From assembly GCF_900107125.1 (NCBI RefSeq), contig NZ_FNOU01000005.1:62001-126000 (forward strand): DNA of 64,000 bases, written 5' to 3'. This document shows, one piece after another, positions 6,694 to 15,718 of the stretch. The translations under genes were made by a program, and so were the position numbers. This DNA comes from Eubacterium barkeri (GTDB taxonomy: Bacteria; Bacillota; Clostridia; Eubacteriales; Eubacteriaceae). The stretch's first letter is position 1; each line of letters opens with the position of its first letter. The notes under the pieces were generated by a model. It had not been told where the DNA came from. It saw only the letters and a program-made list of their open reading frames with translations, and made no database searches.

Positions 6694-9600
6694 TTAATCT
6701 TGCTTCTGTTTCCGAACCAAAATTGCCATTCCACAGACAGCGGCAAAAATCAATATTCCTGCAAAGGCGGTATTTAAATTTCCTTCTGTGATACCCGTCG
6801 CTGTATTTTTAGTCGAGTTCGTGCCATCGGCCGCAATATTTCCGGCCCCAGCCGTATTCTCGATTGGTAATTTTTCCGCCATAACCATGAAGTCAGAGAA
6901 GCTCTTGGTGATGAAGGTCACGGTTTTGGCATTGGCATCATACTGGGCATCCAGAATCTCAACTTTACCATCTTTCAATACATGGGCCACCTTGATGGAT
7001 TCGGTTTTATAACCGGTCAAATCACAGGAGATGGTGACCTGATAGCCATTTTTAGCCAATTCTGCTTTTTGATCATCCGTCATCTGATCTTCATTGATGC
7101 TGATGCCGATTCCCAGGACGAGGTCCTTCCCGGTGAGCTTAGCCTTGGCTTTTTCAATATTTTCCGTTGTCACTGTTTTGATTTCTTCCAGCGCGATGTT
7201 CAGGGGCAGCATCTTGCCGTCCTTATCACTAATGGCAGCGGCTAGCTTTTTGCCATCTTCCGTCGTGACATCCGCTGTTTTGGTGTGCTGTTTCGCACTC
7301 ATCGTATTTAAAGCAGTGTCCATGGCCGATTTGGTGGCATCGGCTTTACCCTTCGCTGCTGGGCTGAGTGCATTGTAAGCGGTTATGGCTTCATTATAAG
7401 CATCCAGTGCCGTTTCAGATTTTTCATTGATGGCGCCAATGGCCTGGGACATCTTATCAATGACCGGCTTGGCTTCCGCTTCGGCCTGGAGGTCTGATAT
7501 TTTAGCTTCGGCGGCCTTGAGGGTTTCCAGATTCTTCACATAGACCTTCTGGTCAGCGGTTAGCGCTTCGTAGGCGGTCCGGGCTTCTGTTACTGCCGTT
7601 TCGTTTTCCAAAGTCAGCTGGTCTGCGGCGGGCAATGCGGCGATTTGTGCATCGATTTTCGCTGCGGCTGCCTGATTTTCTTCCACCTTGTACTGGGCAT
7701 CGGTCTTGATGGTATCCAGGGCGGTTTTCCCGGAAGCTAAGGTTGTTTTTACTCTTTCTTTCGCTCCGGATAAATCGTTGTTTTCAATGGTGATGGCACG
7801 GATTTGTTCGCTATAGCTTTGGATGGTCTGGTCTAATTGTGCCTGTTCTGCATCACGATAATCCGCCTTATTTTTATAATTCTTCAGTTCCTCGATGGCG
7901 GCATCCTGAGCCGTTTTTAAGTCTGCGGCTTCTTCGATGTCATACTGGGCATCGGTCTTGATGGCATCGATGGTGGTCTTGGCTGCTGCCAAAGCCGTAT
8001 TGACCCCCTCTAAATCAGTGGCCTGATTGATGGCTGCTTTTCCATCAGCAATGGCATTGGCTAAGAGCGCTTTTTCAGCATCCCGGTATAAATCCGCGGA
8101 TTTATAGCTTTCCAAGGTAGTACCGGCGGTTTCCTTTGCCTGTTTCAGCGCAACAAGCGCGTCGTAGGTGCTGCGGGCATCCAGAAGAGTCTGGTAATTC
8201 GTGACCTGTGCCTGTTCTTCTGCGCTCAGGGCCTTATAGCTGGCTTCGGCATTTTCAATGGCGGCCTTGCTGTCCAGGGTAATGGTGCCGAGGGCATCGA
8301 TTTCCGCTTCCAGTTTACCGACGGCAGAGAAGCCAACGGCCAAAATGTTCCCGGAATCATTTTTGTAGTATAAGGTGCCGTCGGTTCCAGCGATGATGCT
8401 GCAGATGCAGTATTGTGCAAAGCCCTTGGCATCATAGAGATCCACTTTTTTAGCACTGCTTCCATCAGCTTTGGCTTCGATCATGGCGATGCCGCCAGGA
8501 TTCATGTTATAGGTCGAGTAGAAATAGAGATTGCCATTACTTTCTTCATAGGCGGTGCTTAAAAGCATGGAGCACTGGGGATAGCCTACTAAATCTACGG
8601 TGTAAATACTATCCAGTGTCCCGGCGTCACAGGCGACGAATTTGCCGGCAGATCCGACACCGCCACCCATACCGAAGTAGACACGGCCCTTGTACACGAC
8701 TGGCGTACTGGTGCTCTGTCCACCGATTTCCGGATAATTCTTCGATGTCAGGTTCGTGATGTTGCCCTGGGCATCCACATCCGCACGGCAGAGGTAGCCG
8801 TTTTTCGTGGTGAAATAAATCTTCCCTGCGTCATAGGTGATGGTGGATCGCTGATCGCCCATTCCTGTGAGCACCGTATCACTGATTAAATCGCCATTAA
8901 TCCGATTAAGTGCCAATAGATGGCTGTCACCATTATAGCCATTGGCGCCGTCATCCGTCCCGATGATGAGGGCATCTCCGACGACCACGGAACCCGCCCA
9001 ATAGAATCCACCGGCCTGGGTGTGACGCCAGGTAGCCGTTTTCGCTTCATCGGTCTTGCTGGCATCTTCATCCGATGCGCTCAGGCAGACATAGTTTGCA
9101 TCCTTTGCTTCAGAATTCCAGAATCCTGTGTAGAGGTAGCCATCAGCATAGGTGATGGGAGAAAGGGCTTGTCCCTTCAGGGGATCGGTATACACCCAGA
9201 GGGATTCCAGGGTGGTGGCATTGAAAGCCTGGACGGTTCCTCCGCCCAACTGGATGAAGATCATCCCATCCGCATAAACCGGAGCACTATAGGCAAAGCT
9301 GGGGCTCTGGACCATGTTGCCCTTTGCCAGGACCGCACCGGTCTGTAAATCCAGTTTGTAGATATTCTTGTTGACTCCGGTAATGAGGGTATTGTCTACG
9401 ATGATCTGAGGAGTTGGAGATGCACTCCAGCCGGTACCCAGTTTCTGGGACCAAAGCAGTGCCGCACCATCAGCGCTTTTCGGTGTCTTGGCCGTGGTAA
9501 TACCATTGTTCTGGTCATTTCCCCGGAAGTTCTTCCAATCGGCACTGACGGAGGCCGGGTTGGCTGCTGCTTTTTCCAGGTTGACTGTCAGGCTGCCACC

Positions 9601-11103
9601 AGCTGCCGGAACATCTCCGGTTTTTGCCACATAGCCGGTCTTGGTCACCGTATAGGTATAGGTCTGGGAATCAAAGGCCCCTTCGAAGCTGCCATCACTG
9701 GAAGCTTTGAGCTCTGCGCCTTTGGCATCATAGACCTTCACTACGGCATCGCCTGGTGTGGTGGTGATGGTCAAGCGGGGCGCCTTCTTTTCCTTCACCG
9801 TAATAGTGTAGGTTTCTGCGGCGACCTTTTCACCGCCACTATATTCGCCATTATTCATAGAAGGCCAGCTGGGATCGCCATCAACGATGGTAATGATACT
9901 GCCATCTTCAACAGGGATGGCCTGGCTTCTGAGGTATTCTTTTCCTTCTGTCTGGGTTCCCAGATAGGTGTGGACCTGGAAATTCTTATTGGCGGCGGTA
10001 GGTGTGATTTTCACACTGGATACGCTTGCCCGAATGTTTAAGGTGTAGTTCTTTGTTCCGGCATCGAAGGCCGGGCTTAATGTGCCAGCATCGGTTGTGA
10101 GGGCTGAAAGGGTTTTGGTATTATTACTCCAATCCCCGCCAACATCTGTTCCGCCGGTTTTAGAATACACGACCTTAATCTGCTGGCCATCCTTTAAGGT
10201 GCCATCCGCCGGCGTATATTGATTGAGGGGGTTATTGGTAAACCAATCTTCAATGGTGGTCATCCAGCCGGCATAGTCGGCACCAACGCCTGCGCCTAAA
10301 CCATTGATTTTAGAGATGTACCCACCATTTTCTTCCAGGGTATAATCGCCAAGGGCTGTCTGCACGGCGCTTAACACCGTGGAAGTAGATGTGATCTCCA
10401 CATCCTTGTCCACCAGTACTCCGGTGAAAGCCGCACCCTCTGCCGCCGTTGCCTTTTGATTTTCGACGGTGACGTGGACGGTGCCGGCGGGCTTTGGTGC
10501 CTCAGGGATGGATACGCTTGCCGCTGTGTCTAATTTAGCTGTTCCCAGTGTAACCAGGATATCCCTATTACTGGTTGTTGGGTCTTTCTGGAATCCAAGG
10601 TCTCCATCGCCCAGGGTAATATCTGCCTTTGCTTTTAAGTTAAAGGTTGCGACGAGATATCCACCTTCTGATGACGCATCAATATAACGATAATTAGGCG
10701 TTTCATTCGTGGTCGTCAAAACCTGGGAATTGGTTGATTTATCTGCAATACTGAACGAGTAACCAAGGGTGCCATTGGTATCATTCTGACGGTACATATA
10801 GTCTTCATCGTCGTCAAAAATGCCAGTTTTATCGGCGCTTGAATAGTAACTTGTCGAGATATTATCTTTTAAACCGGCCCCAGCAGGTGCCAGCTTTTCA
10901 GTATTATATTTAAGCATCACCCCGACATCTGAAAATCCCGTATCTGAAATAATCAGCTTAACCGGAACGGTTTCCCCCTGGCTGTAGCTGGATTTGTCGA
11001 CTTTTAAGGTCGCTTTGGAATGATCCGCAGCGAACACCGATATCCCCACGGCTGACAGCGCCATTAGGCAAATGATTAATACCGCTAAGATTCTTTTTTT
11101 CAT
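6694..11103 (-). CDS. Large surface protein: cohesin-like, DUF4430, beta-propeller, helical repeats, C-terminal anchor
   Basis: The product has 1469 residues. Order: signal peptide (1-26, ending VFAAD); cohesin-like beta sandwich (about 28-200; SSYSQGETVPVKL, DVGVMLKYNTEKL); transcobalamin-like DUF4430 domain (about 207-315; DYAGWMTTIEDWF, DGQQIKVVY); cadherin-like domain (about 325-440); PEGA-like domain (about 442-512); PQQ-type beta-propeller (about 520-935, starting NFRGNDQNNG); FIVAR-like and about 70-residue helical repeats (about 940-1290); a beta domain ending KSFSDFMVMAEK; and a membrane tail plus KQKQD. AAAGGAG supports the start. It lies 16 bases after the dockerin protein, which makes a cohesin-dockerin partnership likely. 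The role of the propeller is unknown. Confidence 0.85.
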   Translation of the reverse strand: MKKRILAVLIICLMALSAVGISVFAADHSKATLKVDKSSYSQGETVPVKLIISDTGFSDVGVMLKYNTEKLAPAGAGLKDNISTSYYSSADKTGIFDDDEDYMYRQNDTNGTLGYSFSIADKSTNSQVLTTTNETPNYRYIDASSEGGYLVATFNLKAKADITLGDGDLGFQKDPTTSNRDILVTLGTAKLDTAASVSIPEAPKPAGTVHVTVENQKATAAEGAAFTGVLVDKDVEITSTSTVLSAVQTALGDYTLEENGGYISKINGLGAGVGADYAGWMTTIEDWFTNNPLNQYTPADGTLKDGQQIKVVYSKTGGTDVGGDWSNNTKTLSALTTDAGTLSPAFDAGTKNYTLNIRASVSSVKITPTAANKNFQVHTYLGTQTEGKEYLRSQAIPVEDGSIITIVDGDPSWPSMNNGEYSGGEKVAAETYTITVKEKKAPRLTITTTPGDAVVKVYDAKGAELKASSDGSFEGAFDSQTYTYTVTKTGYVAKTGDVPAAGGSLTVNLEKAAANPASVSADWKNFRGNDQNNGITTAKTPKSADGAALLWSQKLGTGWSASPTPQIIVDNTLITGVNKNIYKLDLQTGAVLAKGNMVQSPSFAYSAPVYADGMIFIQLGGGTVQAFNATTLESLWVYTDPLKGQALSPITYADGYLYTGFWNSEAKDANYVCLSASDEDASKTDEAKTATWRHTQAGGFYWAGSVVVGDALIIGTDDGANGYNGDSHLLALNRINGDLISDTVLTGMGDQRSTITYDAGKIYFTTKNGYLCRADVDAQGNITNLTSKNYPEIGGQSTSTPVVYKGRVYFGMGGGVGSAGKFVACDAGTLDSIYTVDLVGYPQCSMLLSTAYEESNGNLYFYSTYNMNPGGIAMIEAKADGSSAKKVDLYDAKGFAQYCICSIIAGTDGTLYYKNDSGNILAVGFSAVGKLEAEIDALGTITLDSKAAIENAEASYKALSAEEQAQVTNYQTLLDARSTYDALVALKQAKETAGTTLESYKSADLYRDAEKALLANAIADGKAAINQATDLEGVNTALAAAKTTIDAIKTDAQYDIEEAADLKTAQDAAIEELKNYKNKADYRDAEQAQLDQTIQSYSEQIRAITIENNDLSGAKERVKTTLASGKTALDTIKTDAQYKVEENQAAAAKIDAQIAALPAADQLTLENETAVTEARTAYEALTADQKVYVKNLETLKAAEAKISDLQAEAEAKPVIDKMSQAIGAINEKSETALDAYNEAITAYNALSPAAKGKADATKSAMDTALNTMSAKQHTKTADVTTEDGKKLAAAISDKDGKMLPLNIALEEIKTVTTENIEKAKAKLTGKDLVLGIGISINEDQMTDDQKAELAKNGYQVTISCDLTGYKTESIKVAHVLKDGKVEILDAQYDANAKTVTFITKSFSDFMVMAEKLPIENTAGAGNIAADGTNSTKNTATGITEGNLNTAFAGILIFAAVCGMAILVRKQKQD

Positions 11104-11119
11104 TCTGATCTCCTTTTAA

Positions 11120-12061
11120 TTAAATCTGTTTTCCAAAATTCGATTTTACCACTCGTAAATCGGATACATTGACAAAACCGTCAAAATCGACATCGCCATT
11201 TTGCCCTGTTTGGACCGATTGGCCAAAGTTGGATTTCACGATTCTAAGATCACTGACATTCACGTAGCCGTCTCCATCCGCATCCCCGGTGACAGCAGAG
11301 GCTTCATCTAAATGGTTAAGGTTCGCTAGTGCTGCATCCACATCGGCCTGTTTGGATTCGATATTCTTCAGCAGCGCCATGGCATCATCATACTTTTTCT
11401 GATTCTCACCATAGCTTAAAACCGAGGCTTTATCACTCATGGCATTAATTTCCGCCACTCGCCAGGTCAGGGCATCCTTATTGGCCGCCACGACAAGGGG
11501 TTCTGCTGAGCTCCAATCCTGGGGCTCGGCCAGATCCGCACCATAGCCATAAACGGTGAACTGCCAGCGCATGACGGTCCCTTCATCAACAAGGGCATCT
11601 GATGCGCTTGTATTGATAAATTTGTTATTGACTGAAATCATCCAGCCTGACATATTATAAAAATCGAATTCTCCCAGCCATCCATCATCCTGGGCATCCA
11701 GGGTTCCGCCTTTGGCCGCGATTGCCGCTTTAATATACTGGGGGCAATCTGGGATTTCGCCCACTGCTGGATCGCCATCCTTTATCTGGGCCAGATAAAA
11801 GCTGCTGTCGATGGTGCCAGTATTTTCATAATTTCCTTGGCCTAACCGATCCGTAACAATTTTCGAGACACGCGTCCCCTTAGGGACCTTAATGAGGGTA
11901 GGCTCGATGGTGTACCCTTTCCCTAAGGTGAATTTTTCGACGGTCAGACAGACCGTTACCTGATCCGCTGTCCCCTCCTCCGCAAAAGCCAACGGACTTA
12001 AGCCGCCTAAAAGCAGGAGTACCGCCAGGCCTAAGCACAGAATCCTCTTCCAATTCTTCAT
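11120..12061 (-). CDS. Secreted DUF4430 protein with C-terminal dockerin
   Basis: The product has 313 residues with a classic signal peptide (to about 27, ending LAFAEE). A transcobalamin-like DUF4430 domain spans about 33-178, with the hallmark SGWMISVNNKFINTSA and GTVMRWQFTVYGYGADL. A helical linker follows, then a type I dockerin at about 258-313: two calcium-binding repeats, DADGDGYVNVSD and DVDFDGFVNVSD, each followed by LRxVKSNFG. Dockerins bind cohesins, and the next gene encodes a cohesin-like domain. No membrane anchor is present, so attachment to the neighbour would hold it at the cell surface. GGAAGGG precedes the start. It is the first accessory gene after the ECF S component, in the same operon. 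Confidence 0.88.
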   Translation of the reverse strand: MKNWKRILCLGLAVLLLLGGLSPLAFAEEGTADQVTVCLTVEKFTLGKGYTIEPTLIKVPKGTRVSKIVTDRLGQGNYENTGTIDSSFYLAQIKDGDPAVGEIPDCPQYIKAAIAAKGGTLDAQDDGWLGEFDFYNMSGWMISVNNKFINTSASDALVDEGTVMRWQFTVYGYGADLAEPQDWSSAEPLVVAANKDALTWRVAEINAMSDKASVLSYGENQKKYDDAMALLKNIESKQADVDAALANLNHLDEASAVTGDADGDGYVNVSDLRIVKSNFGQSVQTGQNGDVDFDGFVNVSDLRVVKSNFGKQI

Positions 12062-12111
12062 AAATTACCCTTCCTTCCATTATTTCTATATTTGGTTTTT
12101 TTCAAAATCAT

Positions 12112-13083
12112 TTATTCCTCCATCAATCCATACTTCAGCTTGATCCGTTCCAGCTTCTCAATCATGGGCTGGGAGAAGATGGATAAAAAGAAGATGGTGG
12201 CGATGGCATGGACCAGGTCAAAGGGTAGACCCGTGGCCAGGTAGGATAAGACCACCGGCCAGCTCAGGGACTTGGACCACATCAAGGCGGATGCCAGATT
12301 CATGATGGGTCCAAATATGCAGAGGGCCGTTATCCCGCCAAAAATGCATAAGGGCAGCTTACTGGTACCCAGCCACCCCCGCTTAAAGCAGATACCCGCT
12401 AAAAACCCGATGATGCCGAAGGCAAACATCTGCCAGGGTGTCCAGGGCCCCTGTCCGAAAAAGAAATTGGACACGAAGCCGGTGACCGCGCCTACCAAGA
12501 AGCCAGACTCCCCGCCAAAGCAGACCCCGGCGATGATGACAAAAGCAATAATGGGTTTGAATTGGGGAAGCATGAAAAATGCGGCCCGGCCGGCCACGGC
12601 GATGGCACAGAGGGTGGCGATGACCACCAGCTCCCGGGCCTGGGGCTTCCGCCCCTCAAAGGAGACCAGGAAGGGGATCATGGTCTCAATGATAATGGCC
12701 AGGCTGACGATATAATATTTCCGGTCGCCCCCAAAGCGGATCCCCGCCCAAATGGTCAGGGGAATAGCCACCAGGATCATTGCAGCACACAGCCAGGTCC
12801 GCTTTCCGATGCGGTGGTCCTTGGGTGCAGCCACCGGCGGCCCGGCATCCACATGGGGTTTTAAATACTGGGTTCCGATGACCACGAAGATGAAGCACAT
12901 AAAGACACTGGAATAGTACTTACTGCTCCCCAGGTAGGTAAAGCAGAGCCAGCTTCCGCCGGCACAGGCCAGGAGGATGGCCGACCAGACCAATAGTATT
13001 TTCTGCTTCGTCGGGCGGTTATCCCGGAGGCGCTTGCGCACCGGTGCATTCTCTACAGGGCGATGAGCTTCGGTTGTTCCCAT
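12112..13083 (-). CDS. ECF transporter S (substrate-binding) component
   Basis: Integral membrane protein of 323 residues, using the ATG at 13083, which has a strong GGAGG site; an ATG 33 bases further upstream is less likely. The C-terminal about 170 residues carry the ECF S-component pattern: several short helices with FVIIAGVCFGGESGFLVGA, FVSNFFFGQGPWTPWQMFAF and GLPFDLVHA. About 140 N-terminal residues add extra membrane helices not found in the minimal six-helix S fold. It overlaps the ATPase gene by 31 bases. S components bind the substrate and dock on the EcfAA'T module encoded next to it. The neighbouring transcobalamin-like proteins point to a corrinoid; the sequence itself does not prove it. 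Confidence 0.85.
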   Translation of the reverse strand: MGTTEAHRPVENAPVRKRLRDNRPTKQKILLVWSAILLACAGGSWLCFTYLGSSKYYSSVFMCFIFVVIGTQYLKPHVDAGPPVAAPKDHRIGKRTWLCAAMILVAIPLTIWAGIRFGGDRKYYIVSLAIIIETMIPFLVSFEGRKPQARELVVIATLCAIAVAGRAAFFMLPQFKPIIAFVIIAGVCFGGESGFLVGAVTGFVSNFFFGQGPWTPWQMFAFGIIGFLAGICFKRGWLGTSKLPLCIFGGITALCIFGPIMNLASALMWSKSLSWPVVLSYLATGLPFDLVHAIATIFFLSIFSQPMIEKLERIKLKYGLMEE

Positions 13084-14792
13084 GGTGCCTCCTTCCCTGC
13101 AGCATTTTCCTGGCACAGCGCAATGACATCCTCCGCCGTCACGGCGTTTTTAAACAGATGGCGGCTCATGCGGTTGGCCGAGGTGGTGTAAAAGCTGTTG
13201 CCCGCGAAAAATTCCCGGGGGCGGCCAGTGGTCACCAGGCTGCCGTCGAAGAACAATCCGCACCGATCGGCGAACCGGGCACAGAATTCCACATCGTGGG
13301 AAACCATGATGATGGTGACTCCCTGGGTTTTTTGCAGGTTTTTCAGGATCATCCCCAGCTCCAGCTTATAGTGGTTATCCAGCCCCTTGGTGGGTTCATC
13401 CAGAATCAAAACCTCCGGCTTCATGAGAAGGATTTTCGCCAGGGCCAGGCGCTGCTGCTCCCCGCCGCTTAAGTCATAGGGGTGCCGGGCCAGTAAATCC
13501 TCCAAATGGGTGAGCCCGATGACTTCATCCACCCGGGCATCCTTTTCATCAATGGACAGCTTTTTTTCATTGAGCATTTCATATAAATCTAGCTCCACAT
13601 TCTTTTTAACGAAAAGGCTCTGGGGGTTTTGGGGCATGACCCCTAGGATCTGCTGGTAAAGTGCCACCCGGTCGTATTTTTTCAGGGGCGTCCCCTTGAG
13701 CTTGATTTTTCCACGATAGGGCTCCCGGATGCCGGAGAGCAGGGAGAGGGTGGTGGATTTTCCGGTGCCGTTGCCTCCCACCATGCAAAACATTTCCCCT
13801 GCATAGATGTCGAAGCTCAGGCCCCGGACCACATCCGGCAGGTGCCGCTCGTACTTGAACCACACCTCCTTCATGCTGATAAGCGGCTCTTTGCCCTTCT
13901 GGGGGATGGCTGATTCGGGCAGGGGGCTTTCCGCCACAGCATCGATACCGATGGGCTGATCCTTTAAATAGCCATCGATCCATCGCCGACCCTCCCGGAC
14001 GGTGATGGGCCAATCCTCTAAATCATCGGCCACCCCGGCGCAGATCTGCATGGGGGCCGGCATGGCCACGAACATATCGTGGCCCATGGCTTTTAAGTGG
14101 CTGCCCACCCGCCTCGGGGTATCGCAGGCGACGATGCGCCCGCCGTCCATCACCACCGCCCGGTCAGCAGCCGGCAGGACTTCCTCCAGCCGATGCTCGG
14201 ATAAAACGATGGTGGTCCCCAGGTCCCGGTTGAGCTTTTTGATGGTGCCTAAGAAGTCTGCCGCGGCGATGGGGTCCAGCTGGCTGGTGGGCTCATCCAG
14301 AATCAGGAGGCTGGGCTGAAGGGCCATGATGGAGGCCAGGTTAAGGAGCTGCTTCTGTCCCCCGGAAAGCTCGGTCACATTCCGCATAAACCAGTCCTGT
14401 ATGCCAAAGTAGGAGGCCATCTCAGCCACCCGCAGGCGGATGGTCTGGTTGTCATACCCCAGGCTTTCCAGCCCAAAGGCCAGCTCATGCCAAACCTTAT
14501 CGGTCACAATCTGGTTATCCGGGCTTTGGAGGACATAGCCAATCTGGGCGCTCTGGGTGCGATCATCCACCGCTGTAAGGGGTGTCCCATTGAAGATCAG
14601 CTGGCCATCCCGGTCGCCATGGGGCGTCAGGACAGTTTTGAAATGGCGCAGCAGAGTGCTCTTCCCACAGCCCGATGCCCCGCAAAGGACGATGAACTCG
14701 CCCTGGTCAATACAAAGATTGATATCATCAAGGGCCAGTTTTTCGGCTTCGGGATAACTAAAGGTCAGATGTTGGATATCGAATAATGCCAT
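13053..14792 (-). CDS. ECF transporter energy-coupling ATPase, two ABC domains fused
   Basis: The product has 579 residues and two complete ABC domains. Domain 1 has Walker A GASGCGKST (about 38-46), signature LSGGQKQ and Walker B LLILDEPTSQLD. Domain 2 (about 305-545) has Walker A GGNGTGKST, signature LSGGEQQRLALAKILL and Walker B VLILDEPTKGLD. This is the EcfA-EcfA' pair in one polypeptide, joined by a linker of about 75 residues. It would hydrolyse ATP on the cytoplasmic side to drive import through EcfT and the S component. Start ATG at 14792 has AAGGAG. It overlaps the T gene by 28 bases and the S gene by 31, indicating tight translational coupling. Confidence 0.92.
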   Translation of the reverse strand: MALFDIQHLTFSYPEAEKLALDDINLCIDQGEFIVLCGASGCGKSTLLRHFKTVLTPHGDRDGQLIFNGTPLTAVDDRTQSAQIGYVLQSPDNQIVTDKVWHELAFGLESLGYDNQTIRLRVAEMASYFGIQDWFMRNVTELSGGQKQLLNLASIMALQPSLLILDEPTSQLDPIAAADFLGTIKKLNRDLGTTIVLSEHRLEEVLPAADRAVVMDGGRIVACDTPRRVGSHLKAMGHDMFVAMPAPMQICAGVADDLEDWPITVREGRRWIDGYLKDQPIGIDAVAESPLPESAIPQKGKEPLISMKEVWFKYERHLPDVVRGLSFDIYAGEMFCMVGGNGTGKSTTLSLLSGIREPYRGKIKLKGTPLKKYDRVALYQQILGVMPQNPQSLFVKKNVELDLYEMLNEKKLSIDEKDARVDEVIGLTHLEDLLARHPYDLSGGEQQRLALAKILLMKPEVLILDEPTKGLDNHYKLELGMILKNLQKTQGVTIIMVSHDVEFCARFADRCGLFFDGSLVTTGRPREFFAGNSFYTTSANRMSRHLFKNAVTAEDVIALCQENAAGKEAPWEQPKLIAL

Positions 14793-15709
14793 GGCTGCTC
14801 CTTACTTTCGCTGGCAGCTGCACCTTTAGTCAGCTGCTTCCATTTAATGCCCTCTGCCACATCGACAAAGACCGGCATGAGGCAGAAAACCAGATAAATC
14901 ACATAAACGCTGATGGACAGAGGGGTGAAGGCCGAGTATTTAATGACCGGGTTGTAAGAGGCGTAGGCTAAGCCACCCATCACCCCACCGGTGACGATAA
15001 GGAAAAGGACCAGCATGATGCCCCCCACCCATTTGTCCCGGGTATCGAAGGTAAAAATGGAGAAGCTGGTCCGCCCCTTTAATCCATATCCCCGGGCCTT
15101 CATGGAATCGGCGGTGTCAATGGCGTTTTCCAGGGCCCAGGTCACCATGATGGACAGGATGTTAATGGCATTGCGCGCCCGCTGCCAGACATTGCCGGCA
15201 CCGATATCCCGACCGATGCATTTCTGCCCCTGGGTGATGACGGACAGCTGGGCCTTGAATTTCGGCACGAAGCGCAGGACCATGGAAAGTACCAGGGAGA
15301 GCGCCGGAATCACCCGTCCGAAGAGATAGATGAATTTATCCGAGGTCATGATGGTGTTGTAGCAGGCGAACCAAACGATGACCTCGATGAACATGACGGC
15401 CATGACTATCCCGTAAACAATGGATTCCAGGGTCATGGGATTACCTGTGGGCCAGTAACCTAAGATGGTCACTCCCCCGTGGTTAAACAGGGGATTGATG
15501 AGGGCCACTAAGAACAGCATGGGCAGCATGCCCACCAGATTAAATTTCAGGGAGCGGCGGGTCCCCAGCAGAACCAGGGAATAAATCACCGCCCCCAGCA
15601 ATGAGATCACTAAAAACGCCGGGTGGTTGAAAAACATGGAGAACAGCAGGACCACCGCGAAGTAAAAGAAATTGATGACCGGATGATAGGTTGAGAAGGC
15701 ATCTTCCAT
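14765..15709 (-). CDS. ecfT: ECF transporter T component (EcfT-like transmembrane protein)
   Basis: The product has 314 residues with membrane helices near the N-terminus, a long cytoplasmic coupling-helix region, and two or three C-terminal helices. The diagnostic Ala-Arg-Gly coupling motif is visible as SMKARGYG (about residues 210-217), with an upstream helix RVIPALSLVLSMVLRFVPKF. EcfT links the ATPase pair to the S component. An AGGGTGG ribosome site precedes the ATG. It starts 9 bases after the lipoprotein gene ends and overlaps the ATPase gene, so it belongs to a dedicated (group I type) ECF operon and need not be a shared module. Confidence 0.92.
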   Translation of the reverse strand: MEDAFSTYHPVINFFYFAVVLLFSMFFNHPAFLVISLLGAVIYSLVLLGTRRSLKFNLVGMLPMLFLVALINPLFNHGGVTILGYWPTGNPMTLESIVYGIVMAVMFIEVIVWFACYNTIMTSDKFIYLFGRVIPALSLVLSMVLRFVPKFKAQLSVITQGQKCIGRDIGAGNVWQRARNAINILSIMVTWALENAIDTADSMKARGYGLKGRTSFSIFTFDTRDKWVGGIMLVLFLIVTGGVMGGLAYASYNPVIKYSAFTPLSISVYVIYLVFCLMPVFVDVAEGIKWKQLTKGAAASESKEQPWHYSISNI

Positions 15710-15718
15710 CGTGCCACC

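Noticed and set aside
1469-11103. LPXTG sortase signals on the two large surface proteins
   Set aside because: Both have a hydrophobic tail and basic end but no LPXTG-like pentapeptide; TKTGITGD and TATGITEG are only loosely similar.
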